Below, in pieces: positions 19,701-29,300 of a stretch of 64,000 nucleotides of DNA (positions within the stretch are counted from its first letter, which is position 1; each line of letters starts with the position of its first letter). The position numbers were made by a program, and so were the translations under genes. This stretch comes from Nipponacmea schrenckii (Eukaryota > Mollusca > Gastropoda > Lottiidae): positions 29,990,067 through 30,054,066 of the forward strand of contig CM060201.1 of the NCBI GenBank assembly GCA_030562195.1, read 5' to 3'. Under the pieces are notes generated by a model that saw only the letters and a program-made list of their open reading frames with translations, was not told the DNA's origin and did not search any database.

Positions 19701-22700
19701 GTATGAGCAGGATATACTGTATATGCATGTTCACTTACCAAGGCATCCTAGATTAGCTGTTAATATAGGTTGGGGTAAATCTTCAGCTTTTTTTTAGAGG
19801 TTTCCTTCTTAACTGATTCAGAATAAGGTATTCTGCTGTGGACTCCACTCCTTTCTACAAATTTGTGTATTGGAATGGCACCAGTCTTAAAGGGACTTAA
19901 CAAAATCACTCAAAGTGATGACTATTTCTATTTTATCAGTTATACAAGTATGTAGTATTAATAGCTAATTGAATTAACTTTATAATGATATTTTAGTTTT
20001 TAAACAGTCCTGACATGTGTTTGCCGTTTTCTGGTAAAGTGACATCAACTCCAGTCAATAGAAACACTAGTTCAAGTTCTGGTGTAGATAGTTTATCTAC
20101 CCCTGCTGTTAAACTGGATATAAGGTAAATCATTCCATCATTTTCTATATGAATGTATTTTCTGGCATTTTTTCAATTCATTCCTCATCAAGTTTGTTGT
20201 TGTCAAGCAGTGCAATCTTCAGACAACCTCATTCCTCATCAAGTTTGTTGTTGTCAAGCAGTGCAATCTTCAATCTTCTTTAGCCAGTGTTTCTTTTGAA
20301 ATTTGACAAATAATACCTGCAGAAGAAGAAATGGCCATTTCTGACAATGAATCTTCTTTAGCCAGTATTCTTATTGAAATTTGTCAAGTGAAGTGTTATT
20401 TTGAGAAATTGACAATGAGAGCATTTCTGATAATTTTTTATTGAATAGTAACAGTAGTAAGTTAAATACACCAATAGTCAAGAGATCTATGTTAGAGATG
20501 TCACCTCGTACACCAACACCATTTAAAAATGCTATGGCAGAAGTAGTAAGGCGAGCTGGGAAACTCAGTAAATGGGTAAGTTGTAAATATTAAGTCATCT
20601 TTCAAATGTGTCGAGAGTCTTAAACATGCACAGTCTGTAGCAAATGGGGCCTCAGTCAATTGTCCCATCCAAAGGACTAAATGCTTTTTCCATGTCAGTC
20701 CCTGCTACCTGCATCACTGACAAGGGAAAAACTGGGCTGAAATTTGCAAAAGCTCATCTGGACCTTTGTCGGGTTTGAACCCTGGACCTTCAGAAGGAGC
20801 TGCGGTGGCTCAGTGGGTTAGACGCTTGCTCGCTAACCTGAAGGTCCAGGGTTCAATCCCGGCAAAGGTCGAGATGAACTTTCGGAATTTTTCAGCCCGG
20901 TTTCCCCTTGTCAGTGATGCAGGTCGGAGGGACTGACATGGAAAAAGTGTCTAGTCCTTTCGGATGGGACAAACCGAGGCCCTGTGTGCTACAGGCTGTG
21001 CACGTTAAAGATCCCTCGACAGTTGGAAATCGCAAAAAGAGTAGGCTAATGCCTCTGTCCTGGCAAAATTTCCCTCATTGCACACTGCATGGCGTTGCCT
21101 GTCTTCATTAGCCCATAAGGTGCAGAAGAGAAGAACGTAAAACTCCATTCATTTCATTTCATTTGGACCTTCAGACTAGCGAGCAAGCGTCTAACTCACT
21201 GAGCCACAGCAGCTCCCCAAGATTCTATCAATACAGATAACAATATTTATTGATAAGATGTGTTATTGTATATTGTAGAGCCCTACTCAGTTAGCTGAAG
21301 ATATAGATAAAGTTATTAAGAATGATACTACCTGTGGTGATACAGGTTATGAAGCTGATTTATCAGTTGTAACGCCTAAATCAGGCAAAACTCATAAACG
21401 TAGACACTTAAAACAGGTAAGTTCCATATTGGTTACCTAGACACACTCTCTAAATATTCCAAAGACATAGGATCATATTTCTTCAGTTAGCAATCTTTAT
21501 TTTTTTTATTGGGTGGCCACATGTCAGCTAATAAGGAACATGCAATGGTTCTTACAAGGAAAAAACAATTCGTTCAGAACCATGTTGAATTTCTTTCTCA
21601 AATTAATTAAGTTAAAATTGTTCTTTAATTTTAAAGGAATTATGCAATTTTCGTGATAGCAAAGCTTTCCCTTTGTATTTGAAAGTGATTTGTATATTTA
21701 GCAAACTGGAAGTAGAAAGAGAGTGAGGCAGTCTTTAGATGAGAAATGGTCTAATCAATCAATAAATAGAACTCATCCTGAGGTGTCTTTATTATCACCA
21801 GAAACACCGGTGGGTAACTTATATATTGTTACTTTCTTTCAATGTTTATTTTGCTGCATCAGTAGATTTGTCAGGTCACATTTTGGACTTGAAGTTTGGA
21901 CAACTTCAATATACTTGCTACTCACTTACGGAAGCCACGGTGGCTCATTGAGTTGGATGCTTGCTTACTAACCTGAAGGTGTAAGGTTCAATCCCGGCAA
22001 AGATCGAGATGAACTTTCGAATTTTCAACCTGGTTTCCCCTTGTCAGGGATGCAGGTTGAAGAAACTAACATGGAAAAAGCGTCTAGTCATTCGGGACAA
22101 TAAACTGAAGCTCTGTGCACTACAAGCTGTGCCTGTTCAACATCAATCGCAAAGGAGTAAACTAATGTCACAGTCCTAGCAAAATTTCCTTCATTGCAAA
22201 CTACATGGCATTGCCCTTCTTCGTAAGTCCATAATGTTCAAAAGAGTAAGTAGGATGTAAAACTCCATTTATTTCATATTTTTGCTACTCACTTAAAAAA
22301 GTTTTAAATTCATGTCACCTAAAAACAGAACAAACCTGACTCCACTGTATTACCTTTCTAATTCTTATGATTAATTTACAGTGAATGAGAGATTCTGTTA
22401 GTTTTTTTTTTTTTTTGCCCTTTAAATTATATGAAAGTTTATTTGTATATTATTTTACAGAGTAAATCATTAGTGGGGGATACAAGTTTAGTTTTTTCAC
22501 CACCATCTATAATTAAAGATACATTACCTGAGGAAGTTATAGATGATATATTTTCACAACCCAAGACAAGAACGGTAAGCTTTCGACACTTTTTTCAGAT
22601 GGTTCAACCAAACATTTTTAAGCTTTTGATATTTACCAGCAATTGAAAAAGTGTCTCAATTACTTCTAGATTTAGACCAAATGCAAATGATTTAAATTTG

Positions 22701-23582
22701 TTTTTCATTTGGAATTTAGGCTGAAAGAAGATCCAGTAAAAGAATTATGTTCAGTGAAACGCCACCAAGATTGTCATCACGGGTAAGTTGAATCTCTTTT
22801 CATTATGGGTTGATAAGCTCTGTACCTCGGGATTCAGATGTTCAATAAAACTAGTTGGAACATGAAAACAAAAAAAATGAGGGTGCAGACAGCCAACAAT
22901 TCAAAATGGTGGGATTGGAAAATATTGAATGTGACATGTGTATCTGCTTTCACAACGTTTGATTGGGGTAAGAATTGGGACAGACAGAACCTGTCATATC
23001 AAATAGTTCAAAAAGTGCAATAAATACTTGTGGCTGTATCTTAGAATCTAGTATGTGGAGACATAACGATCTTGTTAACCAATTTATTTTTATACGCCCA
23101 CATTTTAACGTGAATTTGAATGAAATTTGGTGTGATCATTTATATTGATGAGATCTCAGATAAGTTTAATATTGACCATTTTTTGATGAATGGTTTTGAG
23201 TTATTCTCCTTGATTTAGTCAAAATTCTTCAGAATTAGCTTGTGAATCCTATAGAGACTACAATATTCAAGTTGAATGAAATTTGGTGTAATGAGTTCTT
23301 GGATTAGGCCCAAATAACCTATGTTAAAACAGAAATATACTTTAAAGTATGCGTATCTTGCTGGGCAACTACTTGTTTTCTATTCATATTCGCATAGAAT
23401 TAAGACATGTTGCTTTGAAAGTGAACCAAACATAATGAATTAATTTAATATAATTTGTTTTATTTTAGCTGGATTTGAATTATGAGAAGGTGGCGTGTGG
23501 TAAAACAAAAGATCAAACAGAAATGACAGAACTAGCTAAATATTATTTAACTTCTTTAAAACCTAGAACATTAGTGTTGTAG
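10784..23582 (+). CDS. MYBL2: MYBL2-like (B-MYB) transcription factor, complete
   Basis: Coding exons: 10784-10818, 11634-11763, 12202-12357, 12739-12842, 13915-~14189 (or 14227), 14689-14752, 15383-15540, 17838-17965, 18453-18617, 19997-20124, 20449-20575, 21279-21416, 21702-21809, 22461-22574, 22720-22782, 23469-23582. This gives ~668 aa (human MYBL2 is 700). MYB repeats R1 (~47-98), R2 (~102-153) and R3 (~154-205) keep all nine tryptophans; R3 ends [11 protein letters not shown]. The SP/TP-rich middle carries [17 protein letters not shown], a hallmark of vertebrate B-MYB, and [10 protein letters not shown]. The last exon matches the B-MYB tail. The family binds DNA in the nucleus and works with the MuvB core at G2/M promoters; the tail is the MuvB-binding part and the SP/TP sites are CDK targets in vertebrates. 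The start ATG has an acidic, serine-rich N-terminus behind it. The exon 5 to exon 6 phase is unresolved. Confidence 0.93.
12484..12624. mobile_element. TTAA-flanked MITE, copy 2 (141 bp)
   Basis: TTAA at 12480-12483 and 12625-12628; ends AGGGATACTGTGTCTTAA and TAGACCTATTATCCCT. The core ATATTCATCAGTGAACTTAC is shared with copies 1 and 3. Internally deleted. MYB intron 3. Confidence 0.8.
13380..13825. repeat. Imperfect inverted duplication around the MYB decoy exon
   Basis: The left arm pieces 13385-13410 (ACACTGAGCATCAA) and 13578-13628 (GCTTTTCGAGGTTTC, TTTTGAAATATACTTGGGA) recur as reverse complement at 13750-13825 (TCCCAAGTATTTCAAAA, GAAACCTTGAAAAGC, TTGATGCTCAGTGTGCTTAC). About 160 bp present in the left arm is absent from the right. 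It lies just downstream of, and joined to, the duplicated exon piece. Confidence 0.65.
13712..13784 (+). pseudogene. Decoy duplicate of the start of MYB exon 5 (possible alternative terminal exon)
   Basis: After a good acceptor (TTTTCCTTGCAG), 40 nt match the start of exon 5 (13915) with one difference, encoding [13 protein letters not shown] in the correct phase after exon 4. The sequence then diverges into [10 protein letters not shown] and a TGA at 13782-13784. If spliced, it would truncate MYB after R2, removing R3 and everything downstream. The intron ends preceding both copies are also similar, so about 60 bp was duplicated. It may be a dead pseudoexon or a regulated poison/terminal exon. 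Confidence 0.75.
14338..14645. repeat. ~80-bp minisatellite made from SINE-A core, ~4 units
   Basis: Each unit contains GTTCAGATAGGACAATAAAC, TGAGGCCCC, TGCTACAG and GGACTGACTGTTA. This is the central part of SINE family A, tandemly amplified. MYB intron 5. Confidence 0.85.
15140..15318 (-). mobile_element. SINE family A, internally deleted copy
   Basis: The tail side (AATGAAATGCATGGAGTTTT) and head side (CACTGAGCCACCGCGGCTC, reverse of the A box) are both present. The region between the core and the head is missing. MYB intron 6. Confidence 0.8.
15562..16055. mobile_element. Tandem-core element C, copy 1 (Helentron/pearl-like)
   Basis: Starts near GTATACGCCAACATT and ends GCGTATCTTGCTAGGCAACC. 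Between these are about three ~160-bp units, each with GTGATCATTTATATT, GAGATCTCAGACAAGTT and GAGTTATTGCCCTTGA. The same ends and core occur at 23092-23385 and 39115-39745. Bivalve pearl/Helentron-type elements have ~160-bp tandem cores; the link is inference. Confidence 0.65.
16140..17700. other. CpG-richer stretch inside MYB intron 7
   Basis: Against an AT-rich background this block has clustered CpGs (TTTCCGGCGAAACTCCGC at about 16290, ATGGCTGCGCCC at about 16420, CCACCGCCCGTC and CGCCCGATTAAA near 17360). It also contains a 14-bp palindrome AGCGGAATTCCGCT and repeated (A)ACGGTAAC motifs at 17170-17270. A 28-codon ORF (16550-16636) with a possible donor has no recognisable homology. Could be an internal promoter or an old insertion. 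Confidence 0.35.
18928..19719. mobile_element. Tc1/mariner-like non-autonomous element, 792 bp
   Basis: Flanked by TA (18926-18927, 19720-19721). Termini CAGTAGAACCTGC and its inverted partner CAGTATATCCTGC. Subterminal GAAGGTGGCCTCTTA occurs on both sides (near 18985, 19602, 19672). No transposase frame survives. MYB intron 9. Confidence 0.7.
20626..21216 (-). mobile_element. SINE family A (older, minus), split by a younger SINE
   Basis: The minus-strand copy occupies 20626-20794 (CTGTAGCAAATGGGGCCTCA, CTTTTTCCATGTCAGTCCCT, GAACCCTGGACCTTCAG) and resumes at 21164-21216 (CTAGCGAGCAAGCGTCTAAC, CACTGAGCCACAGCAGCTCC). The split is explained by the insertion at 20795-21163. Confidence 0.9.
20795..21163 (+). 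mobile_element. SINE family A, complete reference copy (369 bp) nested in another SINE-A
   Basis: A full-length tRNA-derived SINE. The head AGGAGCTGCGGTGGCTCAGT holds the A box and GGTTCAATCCCGGC holds the B box. The core includes GGAGGGACTGACATGG, GTGCACGTTAAAGATCCCT and TTTCCCTCATTGCA. The tail is an (ATTTC)n-like run. A 12-bp target-site duplication TGGACCTTCAGA (20783-20794, 21164-21175) brackets it. A 67-aa frame inside it is not a gene. Confidence 0.95.
21929..22281 (+). mobile_element. SINE family A, complete copy (353 bp)
   Basis: Head CGGAAGCCACGGTGGCTCAT, B box GGTTCAATCCCGGC, tail ATTTATTTCATATT. It is bracketed by a 14-bp duplication TTGCTACTCACTTA (21915-21928, 22282-22295). Located in MYB intron 13. 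Confidence 0.94.
23092..23385. mobile_element. Tandem-core element C, copy 2
   Basis: TATACGCCCACATTTTAACG start, GCGTATCTTGCTGGGCAACT end, with about one and a half core units (GTGATCATTTATATTGATGA, GAGATCTCAGATAAG). MYB intron 15, just before the last exon. Confidence 0.7.
23469..23582 (+). CDS. MYBL2: MYBL2-like last exon (MuvB-binding tail)
   Basis: Encodes [19 protein letters not shown] followed by [18 protein letters not shown] and TAG. The VACG.T.DQ and LKP...L patterns match the extreme C-terminus of human B-MYB, the part known to contact LIN9-LIN52. This supports a B-MYB rather than a generic MYB assignment. Confidence 0.9.
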   Translation: MDLNYEKVACGKTKDQTEMTELAKYYLTSLKPRTLVL

Positions 23583-26354
23583 GGTTAAGCTGAGTGTCAT
23601 CACAAGTCACATGTCAAAATGACCCCCTTTATTTGCTATGATAAGCAAAAATTTCAATTTCAACCCATGTATATTGATAAAGGAACAAACAGTAAAAACT
23701 ACAACGATGTAGACACTGGGAGAAAGTATTGTATCCTGTTAAAGTGATTGTGAAGATGTTATGTATATGGGGACACTGAATTTCCTCAATTCCAATCAGT
23801 TTCAGCAATTTCACTTAAATGAGTCTTTTAGGTCAATTGAATGCCTTATGTAAATAAGGCATATTTTGCAGTAAGCAACACCATCAAACTCTGCAGTTTG
23901 CGAGAATTGCAGGAACCTCAGACGTCTGATTAAAATTGATACAATCAGTGTCCTTGATACACATAAACATTAAGAAAACTTCTATACAATCCCTTTTAGA
24001 TAATATTAGACAAGGACTATAATTATTCTTGTATGTGTCTGTATATTAACTATTTTTAAAGTATAAATTGATTTATGTATAAGATATAATTAATTGTATA
24101 CTGTGACTGTGATTATATAATCAGTTGTATGTATAAACTGATAATTATCTTTGTATATTTTAATCAGTCTTTGTCTGATTATGGAAATAGTAGAAGCAAT
24201 TCTTTTTGTAACCTTGTCAAGACCCATGCTCCAGAACTTTTCCTGTATTACTTAATTCTTACTGGATACCCAATCTAGTATGTTATTTGTTTCATGGCAT
24301 TTAGTAATTGGTAGTATGATAATAATAACTAAGTTTATGGAATAACAATTACTGAGTTTATTTATTCTACGACATTTCAACAAGTGTTCTCTTATCGTTA
24401 TCAAGCATCTTCCTGCTTGATAACGACAAGAGAACACTTGTTGAAACGTAATTGTTTATTCCAGAAAACTTAGTTATTATTATGTGTTGATTTTATATTA
24501 TATTTTAGTTCTAATATTGCCAATTCCGTTAAGTTCTGCCTTCTTGAACATTGATCTATTTATTGACATTATTAGCCATTCAACTTCCTGCTTTCTTCAG
24601 TGATTGGATTTTGTTGCATTTAGTGCCTATTGTTTTTGGAATACCTCTTTCTACATACTGCCTGTGTTAGCACTTGTTTAGTTTAGTATTGATTCTTGAA
24701 CAGAGATATTATATTTGGAAGTAACAATTAAAGCTCTTTCTTATTCATACTGATTCATACATTTGTGGTTATGGAATAATCTCAGGTTGGGGGAATTCTA
24801 GAAAAATATTTTGTACAACTAGATTCTTTATTTTATTATCAATATATTTTTGTAAATATTAGATTTGCTATTTATATTAGACGTAGAAAAGAAAAACGAA
24901 CAAAAAATGTCCTATTTGTTAAGAAAATTCTTGATTTGTTTTATTTATGTCTCTATTTGTTTTTGCTTGTTATATTTTTAATCCTTGATTTGTCATGTTT
25001 GTTGCAAGCTTATCAGACCTTATTTGAAATCTCACCTTTTTTGTTCAAATTTATTGCTTTGTAGAAATGAAAGTATGGTTTATTAACCTCATTTGGTAGC
25101 TTGAAATAGATTTAGGTTTCATTTTCATGTGAAAGAACTTTATTTATTATTGGATAGCTTTGAAATTTAAGCTGAAGGATTTTAACAAGATTTTCTAGCT
25201 TTTGTATGTGTATCAAGAGTCACTTCTAATAGCACCAATTGTTTGTCTGGGTTCCTTTAATTCTAGAATAACTGGAAAGCAGATGCATGTAACAGTTTTG
25301 CTAGAAAATCATTCAAGATTTTATGGAATTACAGGAACTTCAGACATCAAAAGATGTGTTCATGATACATATATAAAGCATTTTGAATCTCCTTCAATAT
25401 CATATAGTCTGGATCTGTAGGTTATTTTGTTCATTGCTTATTTATTGTGTATGTTGTGGTATTTTATTGTTGTTTTTAATGTAAACTATAATTTCGAGTG
25501 CTAGTATTGTACATGTTAGATTATCTCAATATCATTTTAAACTATTTAAAAAAAAAATAATCATCTGTATATATAACCCCAATTTGTCTTTTTATTTCTA
25601 TTTCTGCACCTTGCATAAGCCTGTAACGGTCTAAGTTCTCGGGCCTTGCTTCCAAATTCAAAAACTATTATTTACATGAATTTCCCCATGGGGTAGAGTT
25701 ATTGATTAAAAGAAGCGGCACAGAAGAATAGCATCTCCTATAACAATGAGCAAAGTTTTGCTAGAACAGCAGAATTAATCTACCCATTCAAAATGCCTGT
25801 CTTTCTTTTCTTTCACATGGGGTAGAGTTACTAAAACAAGCTACACAGACGAATTGCATCTGATACACAATGGGCCAAATTTCATGCACAAAGTTACTAA
25901 CACCTCATGCTTTCAATGTCAATAAGCTAATGAAGGACAGTTTCATTTATTCAGTAAGGGTATGCTTACTGTACAATTCAAGAGCTAAAAAATGTATCCA
26001 GGATGGATTCCCTATTATCTATACCAAACATGACTGCTAACAAAAGGAATAAAAATCAGAGTAATATTCTTAGACATGGTAGATTAGATCCCCTTTCCTT
26101 ATCTCCCTGAAATCGCTTTGTATTTTTTTGACCATTAGTGATCTTGTAAATCTAGAAATAGGTAATTTCTTTTCAATTTGAAGTATGCTGAAATCCATAG
26201 TCTCTACTTGTGACCTAGGCCAGTGATTCTATAGGAGAGTACCCTTGTAACACCCTAAACTAAAATATCAGATGGGTGAATGGGAAATAAAAGCAACTCC
26301 AAGCTGGTGTTTTAAACTATTTATAATTGTTTGATTTAATAAGAATAAAATAGA
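23583..26354. other. Tail-to-tail intergenic region MYB / EIF3M
   Basis: AT-rich, no coding sequence recognised. It presumably holds the MYB 3' UTR and, on the minus strand, the EIF3M 3' UTR. A minus-strand AATAAA lies at 25951-25946, about 400 nt after the EIF3M stop. I see no clear plus-strand AATAAA for MYB. It includes the hairpin element at 24318-24485 and a partial MITE at 23880-24000. Confidence 0.5.
24318..24485. mobile_element. Long-hairpin element (palindrome)
   Basis: Almost the whole 165 bp is self-complementary. CAACAAGTGTTCTCTTATCG and TTATCAAGCA face TGCTTGATAACGACAAGAG and AACACTTGTTG, with a four-base loop. Outer arms pair TAATAATAACTAAGTTT with AAACTTAGTTATTATTA. A related hairpin is at 33246-33300. 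No ORF. Confidence 0.75.
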
Positions 26355-29300
26355 TTAAGAAGCTGGTGTCTGAGCCATAGTTGTTAATGATTGTAGACTG
26401 TTTTCAACACCATTTAAATTGCTCTGCCAGCTAGTTAACTTCTGTCGCAATAGTTGCCACTGTTGTTTACCAAATGTACGATGTGTTGTCCAATTTATCA
26501 AAACTTTTTTCTGCATTTGGTCTATTGAGGCTGATACAGTTTTTGTTCTTAGAACTGAAGTAAATAAAACGAAAAAATATTACATCTGAGCATTTCAAAA
26601 TAATTAAAAAATTTCACCATACAAAAATTTGGTATTAGGTCCAAGAATATCAAAGTAAAAATGAAATTCCCATTCTCTTCTTCCGTACCTTATTGGCTAA
26701 CCAAAATAGGCAACACTTTGCAGTGTCCAATGAGGAAATTTTTTGCCAGGAAAGCGGCTTACACCTACTCTTTGGCGAAATCCAACTGTTCAAGTATCTT
26801 TTACATGCAGTCTGTAGCACAAGGGGGCCTTTGTTTATTGTCCCATCCTATCAACTAGAAGCTTTTCAACGTCATCTCAACCCTTGAACCTTCAGGTTTG
26901 CAAGCCAGCATTTAACACACTGTGCCACTGGGGCTCCCATAAGCGAAGTGAAACACTAGTATATACAATTCTTAATGAAAATTGTTTTGAGAAAGAGACA
27001 ACTTTATTTTGTTACTTTTCCAATATTTTGTTAGGTCAATGTTGAAATTACTTTTATAAATTCTTTCATAAATTTCTAATATAGACATAATTACCATTAA
27101 TAATAAATTCTTCTACATCATCTTCTTCAATTTGCATTTCTTTCTGTATTGTACCAAAGTCTATTTCTTTTCTATTTTCCACAGATTGCATAAATGTTAA
27201 AACTCTCATTTTCTGTATGTTTTCTTCGTGTTTCAAACCTGAAAAAATTCAAATATTAATACAATTTTCCTTTTCACAGTCATTTGTATTTCTCTTTTTA
27301 TAACAATGTTACAAAACCAACATCAAAAAAATATAATAACAATTTAGGACCATACAAGAAGTTGACTATTCCTTTTTATCATACTTATATCAAAAGCGAG
27401 ATCTATACCTTTACTGCAATAGTCATCTTTCTAGTAATACAGAATTTATTATTTACAGCAATTTATTGGATTATATGCAAGCAAATACAGTGAATCATAG
27501 CCCTAATAACAAATGCAATCCAATTGTTTACATATTTAAACCCCAAAAACAAATGCAGTCCAATTTTTTACAACTTTTAGCCCCAATAACAAATGCAGTC
27601 CAATTGTTTACAATTTTTAGCCCCAAAAACAAATGCAGTCCAATTGTTTACATTTTTTAGCCCTAATAACAAATGCAGTCCAATTGTTTACAATTTTTAG
27701 CTCCAAAAACAACTGCAGTCCAATTGTTTACAATTTTTAGCTCCAATAACAACAGTCCAATTGTTTACAATTTTTAGCTCCAAAAACAAATGCAGTCCAA
27801 TTGTTTACAATTTTTAGCTCTAATAACAAATGCAGTCCAATTGTTTACATTTTTTAGCTCCAAAAACAAATGCAGTCCAATTGTTTACAATTTTTAGCTC
27901 CAAAAACAAATGCAGTCCAATTGTTTACAATTTTTAGCTCCAAAAACAAATGCAGAATTCCATGATGCAAGTAAAAAAGCTCATTGTAATCAAGGTCGTT
28001 GTAATATTTAGCTGGAAATTGTGAAAATGGTTCTATAAAGTTTGTCTGCTGGTAGAAATTAGAAACATACTATAAGAAATATGCCTCCCGGAAACCACAA
28101 TCTTATTCTAGCATTCATTGTATAATCTCACAGAAAAAAAACTGATGATTTTTCAATAACATAAATGCCTAAGTTAAAAATTTCAATCAATATTACGTAG
28201 AAATTTCATGCATGCGATTAGGAATGACCTATTATAATACACATATGGAATTATAGAATTCGTTTAGCTAGTATCAGACTATTAACAGGTTGGTAGATTC
28301 TGTGGTCAGAAGGTAAAACAGATAAGCAAAGTGTCCAATCAAAAGGATCTGTTGAAGTCAGTCAAGACAATTTTAACAGCTTAACCAATGTATTCAAGAT
28401 AAATGCATTGTTTTTCCCCCAATATTATGGAAGACAATCCCTGCCAAAATTAATCATTCTTAATGCATAATTCGGTGTCAAAGATTAGTACAGTAAAATC
28501 AACATTTGTACGCTTAATTTGACATTGGTTCGCTAAATTCATAATTTGTTGTTAAAAATTTATCATTCGAATAAAGAATATTACTGAACAAATTAACGAT
28601 CAAGCCGAACTAATAATGCCCACTTCATAACGCCGAATTAAGTTTACCGAACAAATGTTGAAAAACATTTCTCGCATTTCATGAGAACGATATCATTATG
28701 ACGACAAGTGGCGCTGCTCAATTTGAGTTGGGGCTTCGTACCTATTTGTCTGGCCAATTTTTAAGGCCGGCCCGTGGCTGTGTACAAAGTAAAGAACCTT
28801 ATTATGAATTCCAATTTTATGATAATATAGCGAATTTTAAAATCAAAGTCTTGGTCCTCTTTATTCATTGGAATGTGAGATTTTGAGATAAATATGGTGC
28901 CTATAATGTTTTGAAAAGTGGCCAATTTTTGTACAGTCCACAGTGATGGTGGAGGGGGGGGGGACGGCAGATATTTTGATGGAATTGGCAAAATCCCAAC
29001 AACATGGTTTCTTCAGACCTGTGAATATATAATAGTATTTTCATGCCAAGCTTAGTTACTGGCCAGTTAGAGATGAGGACTCTTCATGGCCAATTTTTGA
29101 AAAATTGCCAAATTTTTAACACTCCACTCTGATGGTGGTGGAGCATTAAGGTCTGAGGTCACTATTTGGTTCGGATTCTGCCAATTCCATCATCAGCGTG
29201 TACTTTTCTAACATTGTTCATTTTTTAAAAAATTGGCCATGAAGAGTCTTCATCACTGACTGGCCAGTAACAAAGTTTGGCATGAAAATACTATTTCTTT

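Noticed and set aside
20908..21111. 67-aa open frame in MYB intron 11
   Set aside because: Falls wholly inside the complete SINE family A copy.
27497..27955. Regular 40-bp array resembling a CRISPR
   Set aside because: The whole unit repeats with drift, no unique spacers, within an intron of an animal gene.
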